DNA of 64,000 bases from Sipunculus nudus (lineage: Eukaryota > Annelida > Sipuncula > Golfingiida > Sipunculidae), in the NCBI GenBank assembly GCA_026874595.1, contig CM049314.1:31261729-31325728 (forward strand), read 5' to 3'. The translations under genes were made by a program, and so were the position numbers. Each line of letters begins with the position of its first letter. Within the stretch, counting starts at the first letter, position 1. The notes under the pieces are model-generated. The model was not told where the DNA came from, searched no databases, and saw only the letters and a program-made list of their open reading frames with translations. Shown here in pieces: positions 49,191-61,019 of the stretch.

Positions 49191-50241
49191 TAACTAGAAT
49201 ATCAGCAGAAGCTGACAAAAGTCCTCAGCCAAAAGAACAGTGTTTAGAGGTGGTAACAGTAACAAGTACTAAATATCTGTTCTCACATGGATGTATATCT
49301 GTACATGTCTCAGTTATAAATTTAAAATGGAGAGGTATGTACCATGATTCATAACAATCCACCGAATGCTTCCTGAAAATAAGCTTCTAAGTTTTATTCT
49401 AAGCTCTGTGACCTTGAAAAGTAGGTCAAGGTCACCCATCTTCGAACTTGACTGAGATTTTGTTGATATGCATCTTCACCAAAGAAATAAAATTCCTATA
49501 GTGAATCCTTTTAGAGATATCCCGCTCACAAGGCCAAAATTGAAAAATCAAAGAAAAATTCATTAAAAATCAGAAATTGTAGGTGGTGCCCCCAAACTTG
49601 TGCAGCAGTTACAGACCATCAGTTCCTAAGATCATAGTAAGTATTGTGAAAATCCACCCAATGGTTCCTGAGAAATAAGCTTCTAAATGTTTTTTTCTAT
49701 AATCAGCTCTAAAACGTAGAAAAATAGGTCAGGGTCACCCATCTTCAAACTTGACTGAGATTTTGTCAATGAACATCTTCACCAAAAATTAAAATTCCTA
49801 TGGTGAATCCTTTTAGAGATATCCTGCTCACAAGCCCAAAGTTGAAAAATCCGATAAAAATTCATTAAAAATCAGAAATTGTAGGTGGCTCCACCAAACT
49901 TGTGTAGCAGGTACAGACTATCAGTCCCAATAATCATAGTAAGTTTTGTGAAAATCCACAAAATGGTTCCTGAGTAATAAGCTCCTAAGTGTTTTTTATA
50001 ATCAGCCCTAAAATGTAGAAATATAGGCCAAGGTCACCCATCTTCGAACTTGACCGAGATTTTATCAATATACATCTTTACAGAGGAAATAAAATTCTGA
50101 CGGTGAATCCTTTTCAAGATATCCCGCTCACAAGGTAAAAGTTAACGGACGACAGACGGACCGACTGAAGGACAGACCGACCGACCGACGGACAGCTTGG
50201 GTGACCACAATAGCCCATCAGCCTAAGGGCTGAGGGCTAAA
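49191..50241 (+). mobile_element. Pearl/Helentron-like element B, nested in element A
   Basis: Starts near ACTAGAATATCAGC and ends with a GACGGAC-rich tract (about 50143-50192), CAATAGCCCATCAGCC, a short hairpin CAGCCTAAGGGCTG and AGGGCTAA. The body contains three diverged internal units of about 260-290 bp, marked by TCACCCATCTTC near 49433, 49737 and 50035. Copy 1 of element A has no insertion at the matching place, which defines both ends. A truncated copy lies at 53241-53815. Confidence 0.7.
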
Positions 50242-50361
50242 AACCTGTTTCTGTTTGTCATATTTTTCAAATTTTACTTAATTTTTCAGCTATATGTAAA
50301 CTAGTCCAGCACTTGCAGAAATGCGGGGCCCTCTGAAGACCATTGTTCGACCACATCTAGT

Positions 50362-52123
50362 TCCAATTGTATTCACTTATATCAAAGCACTCATATCATC
50401 CATAAATACACTGCTAATGCCTAATCATATTATATTTTAACTAGAAAACCTTGAAGTACATGTTGAAATGACAAAATATACATGTACATGATGTGCAGTC
50501 ATCACTGGTAGAGCCAAAATTATCAAAATTATTCTGTTTGGGGACAACCAATGTTAACCCTTAAAATAAAGTGGCAGCACAGAGCCCATTTATAAAATGA
50601 CATGTTTCAATATCCTATATATTATTTATAAAAAGAATGGATAAATACTAAAAGTTTAATGCTAAGATTTGTACACCAAGTTTCCTGTGTACAACTGAGA
50701 TTGTTACTTCCAGAGTTAAAGAAAATTATCACTTGTTACAAAGTTTAATCCCCCATGGTTACTTATATAATTTGTATACTCTTCTACCAATTTATATTAG
50801 AATGACTGGTAACATGTGACATATTTCAAGTTCAGACAGGATCCCACAAGAACACCATGAGCCAGGTTTCCAATGGGCAAACTTCACCCACTTGATAGTG
50901 GATAAGGATATATGCACCTAAACCTTATCTAATGAAGTGACCCACAAGATGAACTTGCCTTGTTCATTAGAAATGGATACTTAAATCAAATATTTTGAGA
51001 AACTGCATTTAATATAAAAGGTTTAATTTAAAGATAAAATTTGAAAAGAAATCAAAAGGTGAACCAAATGCATGCCATCTTAATCAGAACTTGTTGTGAG
51101 GAATGTTTCTTTAGATATAGAGTCTCATATACCGTTATTTATTGTTTACAGACAGGCTGATGGACATAGCTCCCCTTATCAGCTGAGGCAGGGGATAATT
51201 AATAAGTGTACTAACTTATGACCTGAAATTCATCATGTCTCTCTTTTTTTTAAATTAAATCATAAAAGTTCAGTTCATAATTCCAGCTAGACCCTCTGTT
51301 TCAAAAACAATAAATCAAAATATTAGAGAGAAATTGCCTTTCAATTGTGCAATGAAGCTCAGTCTAAACACACTCTCTTACAAGCACATATATACTGACG
51401 ACATTTGAGTTACAACATACCTTTACACATATTGCTATCACACCCCATAATTCCTCCAATCTCATGATTTATAATTCAAGTAGTTGACAAAATTAATAAC
51501 ATTCACAATATTTATAATAATGATTTCTTCCCTTGGCAAGTAAACCCACATGATGGAGTGGAATTTTAGCACAGTCTGATTCTAAAATGCTGGTATGTTT
51601 ATTCCTTCATCAATTTATCTTACCTATAGTGGCCCACACAGATTGAACAACTTTCATTATACACTGGCTTTTGATGCATACATGTACAAGTGCATGTGGC
51701 AGTTTAGACATAAGCTTTCTGTGATTAAGGGAATTACATCAGGGTTCGCATTTGACCTAGGTAAAACCTATTTTACCCCACCCAGTGGCTAAAACCTGGT
51801 TTTACTGATGTTTAACCCAGGGTTTGACCCAAGCTTGATCCCTTGAGTATTTTCTTTTATCTGGCATAACCATTCTTTTTGATTGGTCAGCAGAAGCTAT
51901 ACCTACATTTTGTGAATATTGGTCGCAAACCAAGTGGCTCTGACTATATCACCTCTGTTTAAAAGGAGCTATTTAACAATCACACTTAAATTCATGTTTT
52001 GCTGTGCAGAGCAAATCACTCTGATCAACTAGAATTTTCAGAAAACAGTGGAATCCTGGGGAATATTTTGGATAAACCCTTAACACCTGTGTCAAACACA
52101 AGTTAAACCAGAGAGCTAGATAA
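50362..52123. other. Non-coding stretch, no supported gene
   Basis: AT-rich sequence without recognisable genes or repeats beyond short low-complexity runs. Confidence 0.5.
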
Positions 52124-54484
52124 GGCCATCCTTAAAAAGATCTGTGTTGGGGCTAACCCGGCCGGTCGTGATTTTTGGCTGCGGCTGGAATTTTTTTTTT
52201 TTTGACATATCTGCAAATTAATATTTTTATATGATCTGCCGCAAGCACCTGGGCCCGTAAAAATCTGCCTTCATGTGCTAGAAAAATAGTCCTTCTATTA
52301 CATTTTTAGATGCACTTAAATTCCATAATGAAAGGTATTACCCAACGTCGCCGATCGTTTAATTATAGCCCTAACAATTAGTCAGGTTGTGCCTATATAT
52401 ATACACGTGGAACGATCGCTACACTCGTGCGCGAGAGAAGAAAAACTGCCGGGAAACCGCCATCAAATTTCGTTGTTCTGGCGAAACAGGCTGAAAAAAA
52501 ATACTGAGCAATTAGAAATGGTTCTTATTTGATTTCAAATAAAGCGGAAGCTTACCGCTGTCGCATTAACTGATTAAATGAAAGTTCTCTCGACATTCAC
52601 ATTGTCAACTGACCAATGTTGGCATTTAAACCATGTGACACGTTGATTTGCATAAACACGTGCCTGGCCGACGCAGACGTTCTTGTGATTATTGGAGCGG
52701 TCACGCGTCATTGCCAGAGAGCCAATAAGAGGTCCGTAGTAAAAGTTCACCCCATATGACTTCATTCATCACTATTTTGGCGGGAAAATGTTCACTGACA
52801 TCGTGTCGCTTACGCTGGTTATAATTTTTCAGCAACACTCACGGTGGCACCGTGAGTAGGCCTATATCAAACAAATGAAGTGGGCCTATTTAATGGAATC
52901 TGCAACTGACGATGTGTAACGCACGATCTCCAAAAATCGGATGTTTGGTATTAATTACAAGAATTGCGTCATTTCATCAGTTCTGTGGCGATCATGACAG
53001 GGTTTTGCGAGGTGTCTGACGCATCTTTTCTACCGGCCACAGCTGATCAGAACAGGCATAACATATAAGCTACTGTCTTTTTTTGGTTGTGTTTCTTTTT
53101 AACTGCCTTTGTAAATTTATTTCATTTTATTAATAGCTTTTATAATAAACAGATATTTCCTGACCGTACAGCATTTCTTGTTTAGACGTAGACGAGATAG
53201 AGATCAACATTGCTCGCTCAGTCATTAATTACAGAAAAATACTAGAATATCAGCAAAAGCTGACAAAAGCCCTCAGCCAAAAGAGCAGTATTTATGGGTG
53301 GTAACAGTAACAAGTATTCATGTAATATTTGTTCTCACATGGATGTATATCTGTACATATGTATTTTGTTCAAGTTGTGAATTGGAACTAGAGAGGTATG
53401 AACTTTGTGAGTCTGGCCCCAATCTTTATGAGTCATGCAGCACTTACGAGATCATCAAGGCCAATGACCATTCCATATTCCAAAACAATCCATCCATTTG
53501 TTTCTTAGAAATAAGCTTTTTTAGAAATAAGTTTTTTTCTATTATAAGCTCTGTGACCTTGGGGTCATCCATCTTGGAACTTGACCGAGATTTTGTTAAT
53601 ATGTATCAGCACCAAAGAAATGAAATTTCTGTGTTGAATACTTTTGGAGATATCCTCCTCACATGGTAAATGTTAACACACGCCGGTTATTTTCTATATT
53701 TCGCTCTAAAACGTCGAGAAATAAGTCAAGGTCACCCATCTTCAAACTTGACCAAGATTTTGTTTGTATATACATCAACACCGATGAAATAAAATTCCTA
53801 ATAAGGGTACCGACATCCAATATATGGTTTCATCTTTCAAAAAGTACAGTTTTACATATATTTATATAAACATTTTATATATTCTACTACCTTATTAGGC
53901 ATTGACTATTACTAAAGAGTTCATTTATTACCGTCCTTCTTAATTATACCTCTTCACTTGCAAAGGAAATCTCAAACTGCACTCATTCCTACAATGCTGG
54001 CACTCGCATACAACACAAAATAAAATTGTCTGCAAATTCATGTGAGATCCAGAACAAGGCTTACAGGCCTAATGCGAACCTGTGCAATGGGCTATACATC
54101 AGTTATAATGCTTCCATGATAACATGCTTGACCGTTATTGGAAAAGTATTTGATAACTTTTCAAATAAGTGAATGTTTGACATGTACATGTTCAAAGCAT
54201 GTACTAAAACATTTTAAACCCAAGTACAGGATTTTAAGCCTGTAATAAAACACAAAATCTGTTCAGAGATACCTTGTTGTGCATGTTTCAATGGTATGGA
54301 GGCAAGGAATGAATGGAGTACGGGTATGTAATTTGACATAAACCTCGCATATGCTAATATCCGGTAAAAAAAGGTGTAGTAAACTCCAGATCCTCCTTTA
54401 AAAAAAAAAAAATTTTTTCCTCCCTACCTGATGACTTTTTTTGGACCAATGTTAGCCCCAACACAGAAATTTTTAAGGATGGCC
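52124..54484. mobile_element. Non-autonomous PIF/Harbinger-like DNA element
   Basis: A 2,361-bp unit with inverted repeats of about 35 bp that begin GGCCATCCTTAAAAA and continue CTGTGTTGGGGCTAAC at both ends, matching at about 33 of 35 positions. It is flanked by TAA on each side (52121-52123 and 54485-54487). A 3-bp TWA-type duplication and GG-starting ends fit the PIF/Harbinger superfamily. No transposase or Myb-like frame is visible inside; part of the interior is a later insertion (53241-53815). Confidence 0.72.
53241..53815 (+). mobile_element. Element B, truncated copy
   Basis: Starts ACTAGAATATCAGCAAAAGC and follows the element at 49191 through TCACCCATCTTCAAACTTGA, then similarity stops before the tetranucleotide tract and hairpin. 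The 123-codon open frame at 53298-53669 is repeat sequence, not a gene. Nested inside the Harbinger-like element. Confidence 0.68.
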
Positions 54485-55099
54485 TAACCTGCAAACCCTG
54501 GTGTGAAGGGGATTTCTGAATAACCTTGATACCATTGAAGCACCTGCAGTCAGGCTGTCATGTTACTGCAATGTAAATACACTTTACCAGTGCTGATTGG
54601 GATGAAAATGCACATTTAAGTAAGACGCTGACTAAGTGAAAGAAAGCTTCCAAGCTGGTGATTTATAATAAGGCTCTGAGAAGAAACATGTAAACAGTTA
54701 TTAATATGTAAAATAAATATATGACAGGATGTGCTAAATTACACTACCAAATTGGAACTTTTCTGTAAAACAGGAAAGTTTCATAGAAATGTCCTAATCA
54801 TATTGCCCATAGAACCCACTCATGGATTTGAAGACTTATTGGCCAACCTGGGTACTACCCACCCAGGTTTATCTGGCCAGGTATTGCCTGCCCAATCCTG
54901 ACATTGCATGTGTGTTCAGTACTTATGGACTTTTTCACACCAAACTGCCCAACCATTTGGGAAATTAGAAAGCCTATGAAATTGCTCTCTGTCACAGGCT
55001 TATTTGAGAACCGCATGTGACTGACTATTAAACATGGGCCAGATAGCCTACTTAATTCATGTGTCAAGTTGACTAATAAATACGTGCTACTTGTTAGAA

Positions 55100-55134
<35 letters not shown>

Positions 55135-55144
55135 TTATATATAT
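55100..55144. repeat. (AT)n microsatellite
   Basis: AT run with ACA and TTT interruptions. Confidence 0.9.
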
Positions 55145-56002
55145 CATTTTGTCTTCATTTGGTTTATATGACTCTCTTGCACAGGAACAGTGAAGTGATT
55201 TGAGCTGCTCTCACTCTTAAGGTACTTTAACCAGGATGCACTGACTTCATACTATACTGAACTGTGTAGAATAAAATTTGTTTTTAAATAATACAATATG
55301 ATAATACAATAATAAAGTTTAAAACTAGGGAAAATATGGGTATGGAAAAAGCCTGGGTAGGACCTGTGTAAAAACCAGTGAACCCCGAGGATATTGATGT
55401 TATTGTTTGGAAATCTTTAATACAACACCAGATACAATAAGTGATAACAAATTAACCCAGAAAAAATACAAAGTAAAACCAAAATTTATATAAATACTCA
55501 TGGCAACCTGAGCAATCTTTCACATTTGTGGAACACAAAGAAGTGCGACTGAACATGAAGAGTGTGACTACCGTACCCACTTGGCTTTGACATAATTGCA
55601 AATGACTTTGAAAGCAACCCTGCCAATTATCTTATAGCTCTATTCATTCATTACACTGGGATAAAATACATGAACATACCATTTCCCACCAAGTCCTGGA
55701 ACAAGAGTTCACCAGATCCCTCTGTCTTTGATATAATACTAGTACGTACTCCTAGTCCTAATGCTGGTTCCACTTAGTTTTTTAATTACATATATTTATA
55801 TAGTAAAACCTTGTTGTGTCGAAGTCGAAGGGACACTCAGAAAACTTTGACACATCCGATGTTCAATACATGCGGGTGTTATTTTGAAGATAATAATTTT
55901 AACTAGAGTTCCAGAATATAGAGTCTGTAACTAACTGCGACATAAGCGGGGTATTCGACTTAAATGAGTTCAACACAATGAAGTTTTACTCTACATACAT
56001 AC

Positions 56003-56006
<4 letters not shown>

Positions 56007-56079
<73 letters not shown>
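56007..56079. repeat. (AT)n microsatellite
   Basis: Two long AT tracts joined by one ACAT step. Confidence 0.95.
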
Positions 56080-56085
<6 letters not shown>

Positions 56086-57636
56086 CTAAAATTAAATGAA
56101 TGTGAGACCCAGGCAATGCAGCTAGCATTCTATCACTGTGCCTATTTTTCTTAAGTCAGCTCCATTGACCTTCCATCAAATGTAACTCAAAAATATCCTC
56201 AAAATTAAGTTGCAAACTCTGCAAAGGCTGCATTCATTATAGTCCTAGCTCCCTTGCTCTCTTCCTACCCTACGCTGTGTGAAAGCCCTAGAATATGATT
56301 TAAGAATTTAACTGGAGACATTCCACCTGACAATAAAATTCTGATATGCCAAAAATTGTTGTATTCATCAATCATAATGAAACAAAGATATTTTTATCAA
56401 TTGCGTACATGTAACCTACCACTTCGACTGTTGGACAGTGTTTCCACTTAAAATTTTGATTAGAAGAATATTGTCCAAGATTATAGCTCAGGGTTTTGTT
56501 CTGTGATAAGCGGCAAACAATCGTCTGCTCTTGGTTTTCCCCCAGCCACAGTGGGCCAGCAGCCACCTGGGTTATCTTGTTGCAATTTATCAACAGCCAG
56601 TGGTGTGGCTCTAGGAATAATGGTCACACGGGCATTATTTCTGATTTTGACTGTTTTCAAGTGCTGAGGTTGCAGTTTAAAAACTGAGTCTTGTTTTCAT
56701 TCTTAAAGCACAATATTATGAATTTGGTACTATTTTTCAATAGGTGTAACACCGGTATTATAATGGAATGGGAACACCTGGCACCTTATACTGGTGATTA
56801 ATAATATTAATACTAGGTTTTCTTCCATCTCATGCCATACATATATTGCTAGTGCTTGCCTTATTTTTCACTAGCCTTGCTCTATTTACACAGTATATTG
56901 AACTATAATGTCACACCTATTGCAAAATCGCTACTACAATATTTATCTTAATTTCTTTGCCATTCGAATAAATTTCTATTTCTGCCTCAGATAACATAAT
57001 GTCTTAGTTTCCCTGTCATAGACACATTATTTGATTTAACACAGTTTTTTACCTGGCATGGGTTTAAAATTTTCACATTTTCTTGAAGTTTTTAATGCAG
57101 GGTATCCAGGATCCTGGTTACAAACACAGCATATAATGCAATTAATGAGTTATATTCATTAATGACATAATTAATAATTACAAATCATTAATGAATAAAA
57201 CATGGTTATTTTATGTGATGCAAGGGAAAATAGGTTGTGTAATGGTCATTTTTAAATGATTAAAATAACTTTGAAAGGTTTTTCCTGGAAATCAAGTAAT
57301 GATATTCCTACATAAATTCTGGGAAGAACATTTCTCCAAGTCGGTGCCCCACCTGGGCATTACATGTTGGCAGCCTTTCATGGCTTCAATACATCGTTGA
57401 TATGACTACTTGTATGCATTCATTTTCGAATTCAAACAGTTCTTCCTATTCATTACTAACCAATTTTGTGGTTAGTCTAGATTTGGGACACAATGACAGA
57501 GTGCTTTTGTGTAAATGTGAAATAAATGCAGGTCACTTACCCATGTTTCCACAAATATCTCACCCCACTTCCCCTGTGTTTGACAACCGGGTTACTTCCG
57601 GGTGGCTTTTTGTACCTCCATACCTAGATACCATGT

Positions 57637-57650
57637 CCAACAGGTGGCGC
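57637..57650 (+). promoter_or_regulatory. CTCF-like site
   Basis: CCAACAGGTGGCGC matches 13 of 14 positions of the core pattern CCASYAGRKGGCRC known for bilaterian CTCF. One such match in 64 kb could be chance. Confidence 0.25.
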
Positions 57651-57833
57651 AAGTGATTCCCCTAACCAACAACGTGCATATATGGCTCTATGTTTGCTTT
57701 GATTTTATTTCATTTATTCTAGTGTCCTAACACATCAAGTAAGGATGACTTAACCCGGTGTCACATTCAACGAACCCCGTCATTACTACATTAGATATTT
57801 TTAACAATATACCCGCAGTATCAATATAAAGGC

Positions 57834-57834
57834 C

Positions 57835-57861
<27 letters not shown>
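57834..57861. repeat. (GA)n microsatellite
   Basis: About 14 GA units. Confidence 0.95.
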
Positions 57862-57867
<6 letters not shown>

Positions 57868-58035
57868 TGGCCCCTGATTTGGAAAGGTGTGGTACGGTAC
57901 CGTAACCCTTTTCCCACATTGTGAAAAAAAATTAAACGGGCCTATGTGGTCAAACTGGAGAATTCTGGGGCATATGTTTTCCGTGAATTCGGTAATGTAT
58001 AATAGAAAGAGCTACCGGTATATCACGTTTCTGCC

Positions 58036-58049
58036 CCCCCCCCCCCCCG
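58036..58049. repeat. Poly-C run
   Basis: C homopolymer of about 14 bases. Confidence 0.9.
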
Positions 58050-58429
58050 AAAATTAATTTTGAGCCAAAAAAATTTGAATATCAGATTGTTTAATATTTT
58101 ATCTAACCAAAATTAGGCAGACTCAGGCGCAGCTCACATGGCAGCTGGGCATTCAAACTAAACTATATTTTTTTTACATAGTTAACATAAACGTAAAAAA
58201 ATAATTATTATAATTTACGGTATCGTATAGATTATCCTCAGTAGGGCCTATTATAGTTAAATTGCCTACCTTGACGTAGGCCTACTGGCATCCCGTCATA
58301 GTCTCCATATATCTATAATTATACAGTGTTATTAAGATTTTATGATCTGAACAATTCAATTTAAAATAGAATTAACAATTAAAATTTGGTAAACCTCTGG
58401 ATATCTATATTATTTACCATACGGCAAAT

Positions 58430-59870
58430 TGCATAGTCTATCAAAAATAATTATAGGCCTATAGCCCGGTCAATAATTAAACAACTCAATAATAGGCATA
58501 CCCAAACAGCTCAAAGCAATATCAGTTCTTACAGAACGTTTCAACATCTGACTAATTAAGTTTCCTACAGAAACGATGCATTAATTCCCTTCAGAGCCAT
58601 GCTTCAAGTCAGGCCCTGAAATTGAATTCCACAACTCGATCGGCTCCATAAAACACACCTGGCACAACAATAGCCTTTTCTGCACGCAATAACTAGGCCT
58701 ATCTTATCTTTACCCCTAAGGTTACTATTTAGTTTCAGTCCAAGATGTTTGTAGAGCTAGTTTGGGAAATAACATTAGGACCTAACATAATTCGCAAGTT
58801 TCCATGATCTTAGAACGCTCAACTTGTAATATATTTTTTCGTACTCTCGCCGAATGTCATAATTTTAGTTTTGTTCAGATTAAATTGAAATTTCCATTTC
58901 CGGCTGTATAGGCCTATAAATAGCAAGGGTCAACCATATTTTGCAGCCCGGATATTGTTAAAGATAAGTTTCTCTTAGATAACACTACGATATCATCAGC
59001 TTGAGTTGGCGAACCCATATAGGCCTGCATGTATATACATGCCAACAACATTAATACCCAAGCCTCCAGCTCCTATAGTGCGCACAGTAAACCACGGCGA
59101 AAGAACCCCATGGCACATTTTCTGACATAGGCCTAGCTGCACGAAAAACCATCATGAACTTCTTATACCGTCATATAAGGGAAAACTTAATTTGTTACGT
59201 TTGTGTAAGCCTGCTTAATTAATCTTCATCATTTGCTCCTAAATACTAAGTTTGTATAATTTAAAAAATAAGTCCGTATGCCAAACTACATCAAAAGCAG
59301 GACTACAATCTCAAAAGCAAGTGTATACTTTAGAGTCCCTATCAGTATGATAAAAAATATCTTCTTGCAAAACGAATGGAGCATTCAGTGCCGATTTTTT
59401 TTTTTTTTTTTTTTTTTTGGGGGGGGGGGGGGGTATCAAAACTGTAAAGGATCAGGAAAAGTCAATGAAACATGTGCAATATATAGGCCAGCAGTCTATG
59501 TAAAATAGTCTTTTCAATAATGTATACATTACTGTTAATAAAATTATACCTCTATAGCAATCAGAGGAACGGCTGACGTGTAGGCGATTCTTCAATATAT
59601 AGGAATATATAACCCCACCCCTTTTCATATTATCGGGTAAATATATATTTGGTTTTGTGAATTATATTATGAAATATGAGCAAGTGTTCTATTATATATA
59701 CACTTACCAAAAATACTGTCAGTCCCTCCCACTTCCCCCATCTGAGCGAGTCCACAGCCTTACGAATTTCCCCTTTGTCCAAAGGTCTATCCAGTACATC
59801 TGAGTACATGTTCCTGCTTCCTAAACTGCATGTTCTACTATCTCTGAGACCAAGGAGTTTACAGGGATGG
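58430..59870 (-). mobile_element. Degenerate LINE reverse transcriptase
   Basis: Minus-strand fragments appear in the right order for a LINE reverse transcriptase: LDKGEIRKAVDSLRWGKWEG (near 59770, finger motif), QADDIVVLSKRNLS (near 59000, the catalytic A-D-D), WKFQFNLNKTKIMTFGES (near 58880), LYGA- and ELWNSISG-like pieces and HRFC (58650-58560), then RTDIALS (near 58525). Frames shift often. A T run followed by a G run (59394-59433) interrupts it. An alternative for 59708-59840 is a cellular exon, since GTAAGT follows it at 59707, but the LINE motif match and colinearity favour the transposon. Confidence 0.6.
59394..59433. repeat. Poly-T run joined to poly-G run
   Basis: About 23 T directly followed by about 16 G. 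Confidence 0.95.
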
Positions 59871-60403
59871 AGTATCAAGTGAGAGTCTGGCCGTGTCGGA
59901 TGTTGCTGACGGGGGTCATAAAACTCGCTGCTCTAAGGCACAAAGAGATGCCGCTGATAAGCCCGGTGCTAATTGATACAGCGCGAGAGACCCCCCTTCG
60001 GCGTGACTTCGGAATTATTGTGACAAGGATGAGTAAGTTTCTCCCCAATTTTATCTCCGGTAGTATTTAATATAAATTTTTAAACAATCATAAGTTTGAA
60101 CACCATATGTTCATATGTGTGGGAAACGTGTGTGAATCTGTAGTTGCTAATGACGCCTGAGCTATAGCTTGGCTGCGGTACATATGGGCGATAATACGAG
60201 AACAACGCCGTCAGTGACAGAGCGGACAATGGCTCGCTGTTATCCATCAAAATGAAAGTCATCCGAGCATAAGCTAAAAATTTTTTTTTATCGTCGGAAT
60301 ACTATAATACATGGCCAATTATTAATATAAGTCAGAAGTGTGGGAACTGATGGAATTTTTTATAATTCCGAAGTTATTCAGGGAAAGTAAGGTTTACACT
60401 TAC

Positions 60404-60550
60404 CAGTCGTCCGTCATGAATCACGGCATAAGTTGATGTAGAGTGTCCGCATCTATCCAAAAATTGGTCAATGGATTCCTCAACACGAGACCTCTCTAGA
60501 TATATTTGTTGCGCATAATTCTTGACAAAACAAATCATTTGCGCATTCAT
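60404..60550 (-). CDS. Possible first coding exon, gene unknown
   Basis: From an ATG with A at -3 (60550), 49 codons run open to CTG/GTAAGT, a consensus splice donor (below 60404). The peptide starts MNAQMICFVKNYAQQIYLER and continues SRVEESIDQFLDRCGH, STSTYAVIHDGRL; I do not recognise it. Composition is balanced and looks coding. It ends in phase 0 and cannot join the KLHL BTB exon at 35357 (which needs one upstream base) without an intermediate exon, so a link to KLHL is unproven. The preceding 150 bases (60560-60720) are richer in GC and CpG than their surroundings and could hold a promoter. Confidence 0.33.
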
Positions 60551-60940
60551 AATTCCGGTCAATGTTATTCCAGTGATTTACTGCTCAGTTACTGGATATA
60601 TCGCTCTCCGCTTCAGCGAGCTACAGTGGACCGCAGAAGTAACATCTAGCAGGCTCGCTTTATCAAAGGCCTGACACCGCGGCACAATAGGCGTACAATA
60701 GAGTTAATGGGCTTATCATGTCTTAATTGCAATTAGCGCACGACTGACACTCGCGACCTGGCAGGGCTTCTGGCAGTTGTTACTCCAGTCCTGTAAACTC
60801 CTTGCTGAGACCATCGAAATATTGAAAGATACCGTTATAGTTTAAGGAGACTAAATCTTATTTCATGTATACTCAAAATACCTGGTTTGTAAAATGTTAA
60901 AAGGTCCTTTTTTTTCATTTAATTTCTCTACCATACAATC

Positions 60941-60942
<2 letters not shown>

Positions 60943-61013
<71 letters not shown>
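60943..61013. repeat. (CT)n joined to (AT)n microsatellite
   Basis: About 20 CT units pass directly into about 15 AT units, then a (GT)n-rich stretch near 61023-61044. Confidence 0.95.

Positions 61014-61019
<6 letters not shown>

Larger units (their letters stand above)
48017..50361 (-). mobile_element. Pearl-like element A, copy 2, full length with nested insertion
   Basis: Reads on the minus strand from ACTAGATGTGGTCGAACAAT (50361) to a 3' end with a GACGG-rich tract (about 48066-48095), a GC-rich hairpin built on CTTGTCAAG flanked by C and G runs, and GGGCCCTAA (48017). Between lie a left arm, split by element B, and seven core repeats. Compared with copy 1 (21213-23432) it has fewer repeats but an intact 3' end. 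No coding sequence; probably moved by another element's proteins. Confidence 0.72.
54485..58429. other. Non-coding stretch with microsatellites
   Basis: No gene supported. AT tracts at 55100-55144 and 56007-56079, (GA)n at 57834-57861 and a C run at 58036-58049. A GTAAGT on the minus strand at 57535-57540 could be a splice donor, but no open frame of note precedes it. Confidence 0.45.

Noticed and set aside
53298-53669. Plus-strand open frame of 123 codons
   Set aside because: Lies wholly inside a truncated copy of element B, whose other copy is not open.
59708-59840. Cellular exon ending at GTAAGT
   Set aside because: The peptide resembles the finger motif of LINE reverse transcriptases and is colinear with downstream LINE pieces; acceptor phase does not fit the neighbouring candidate exon.
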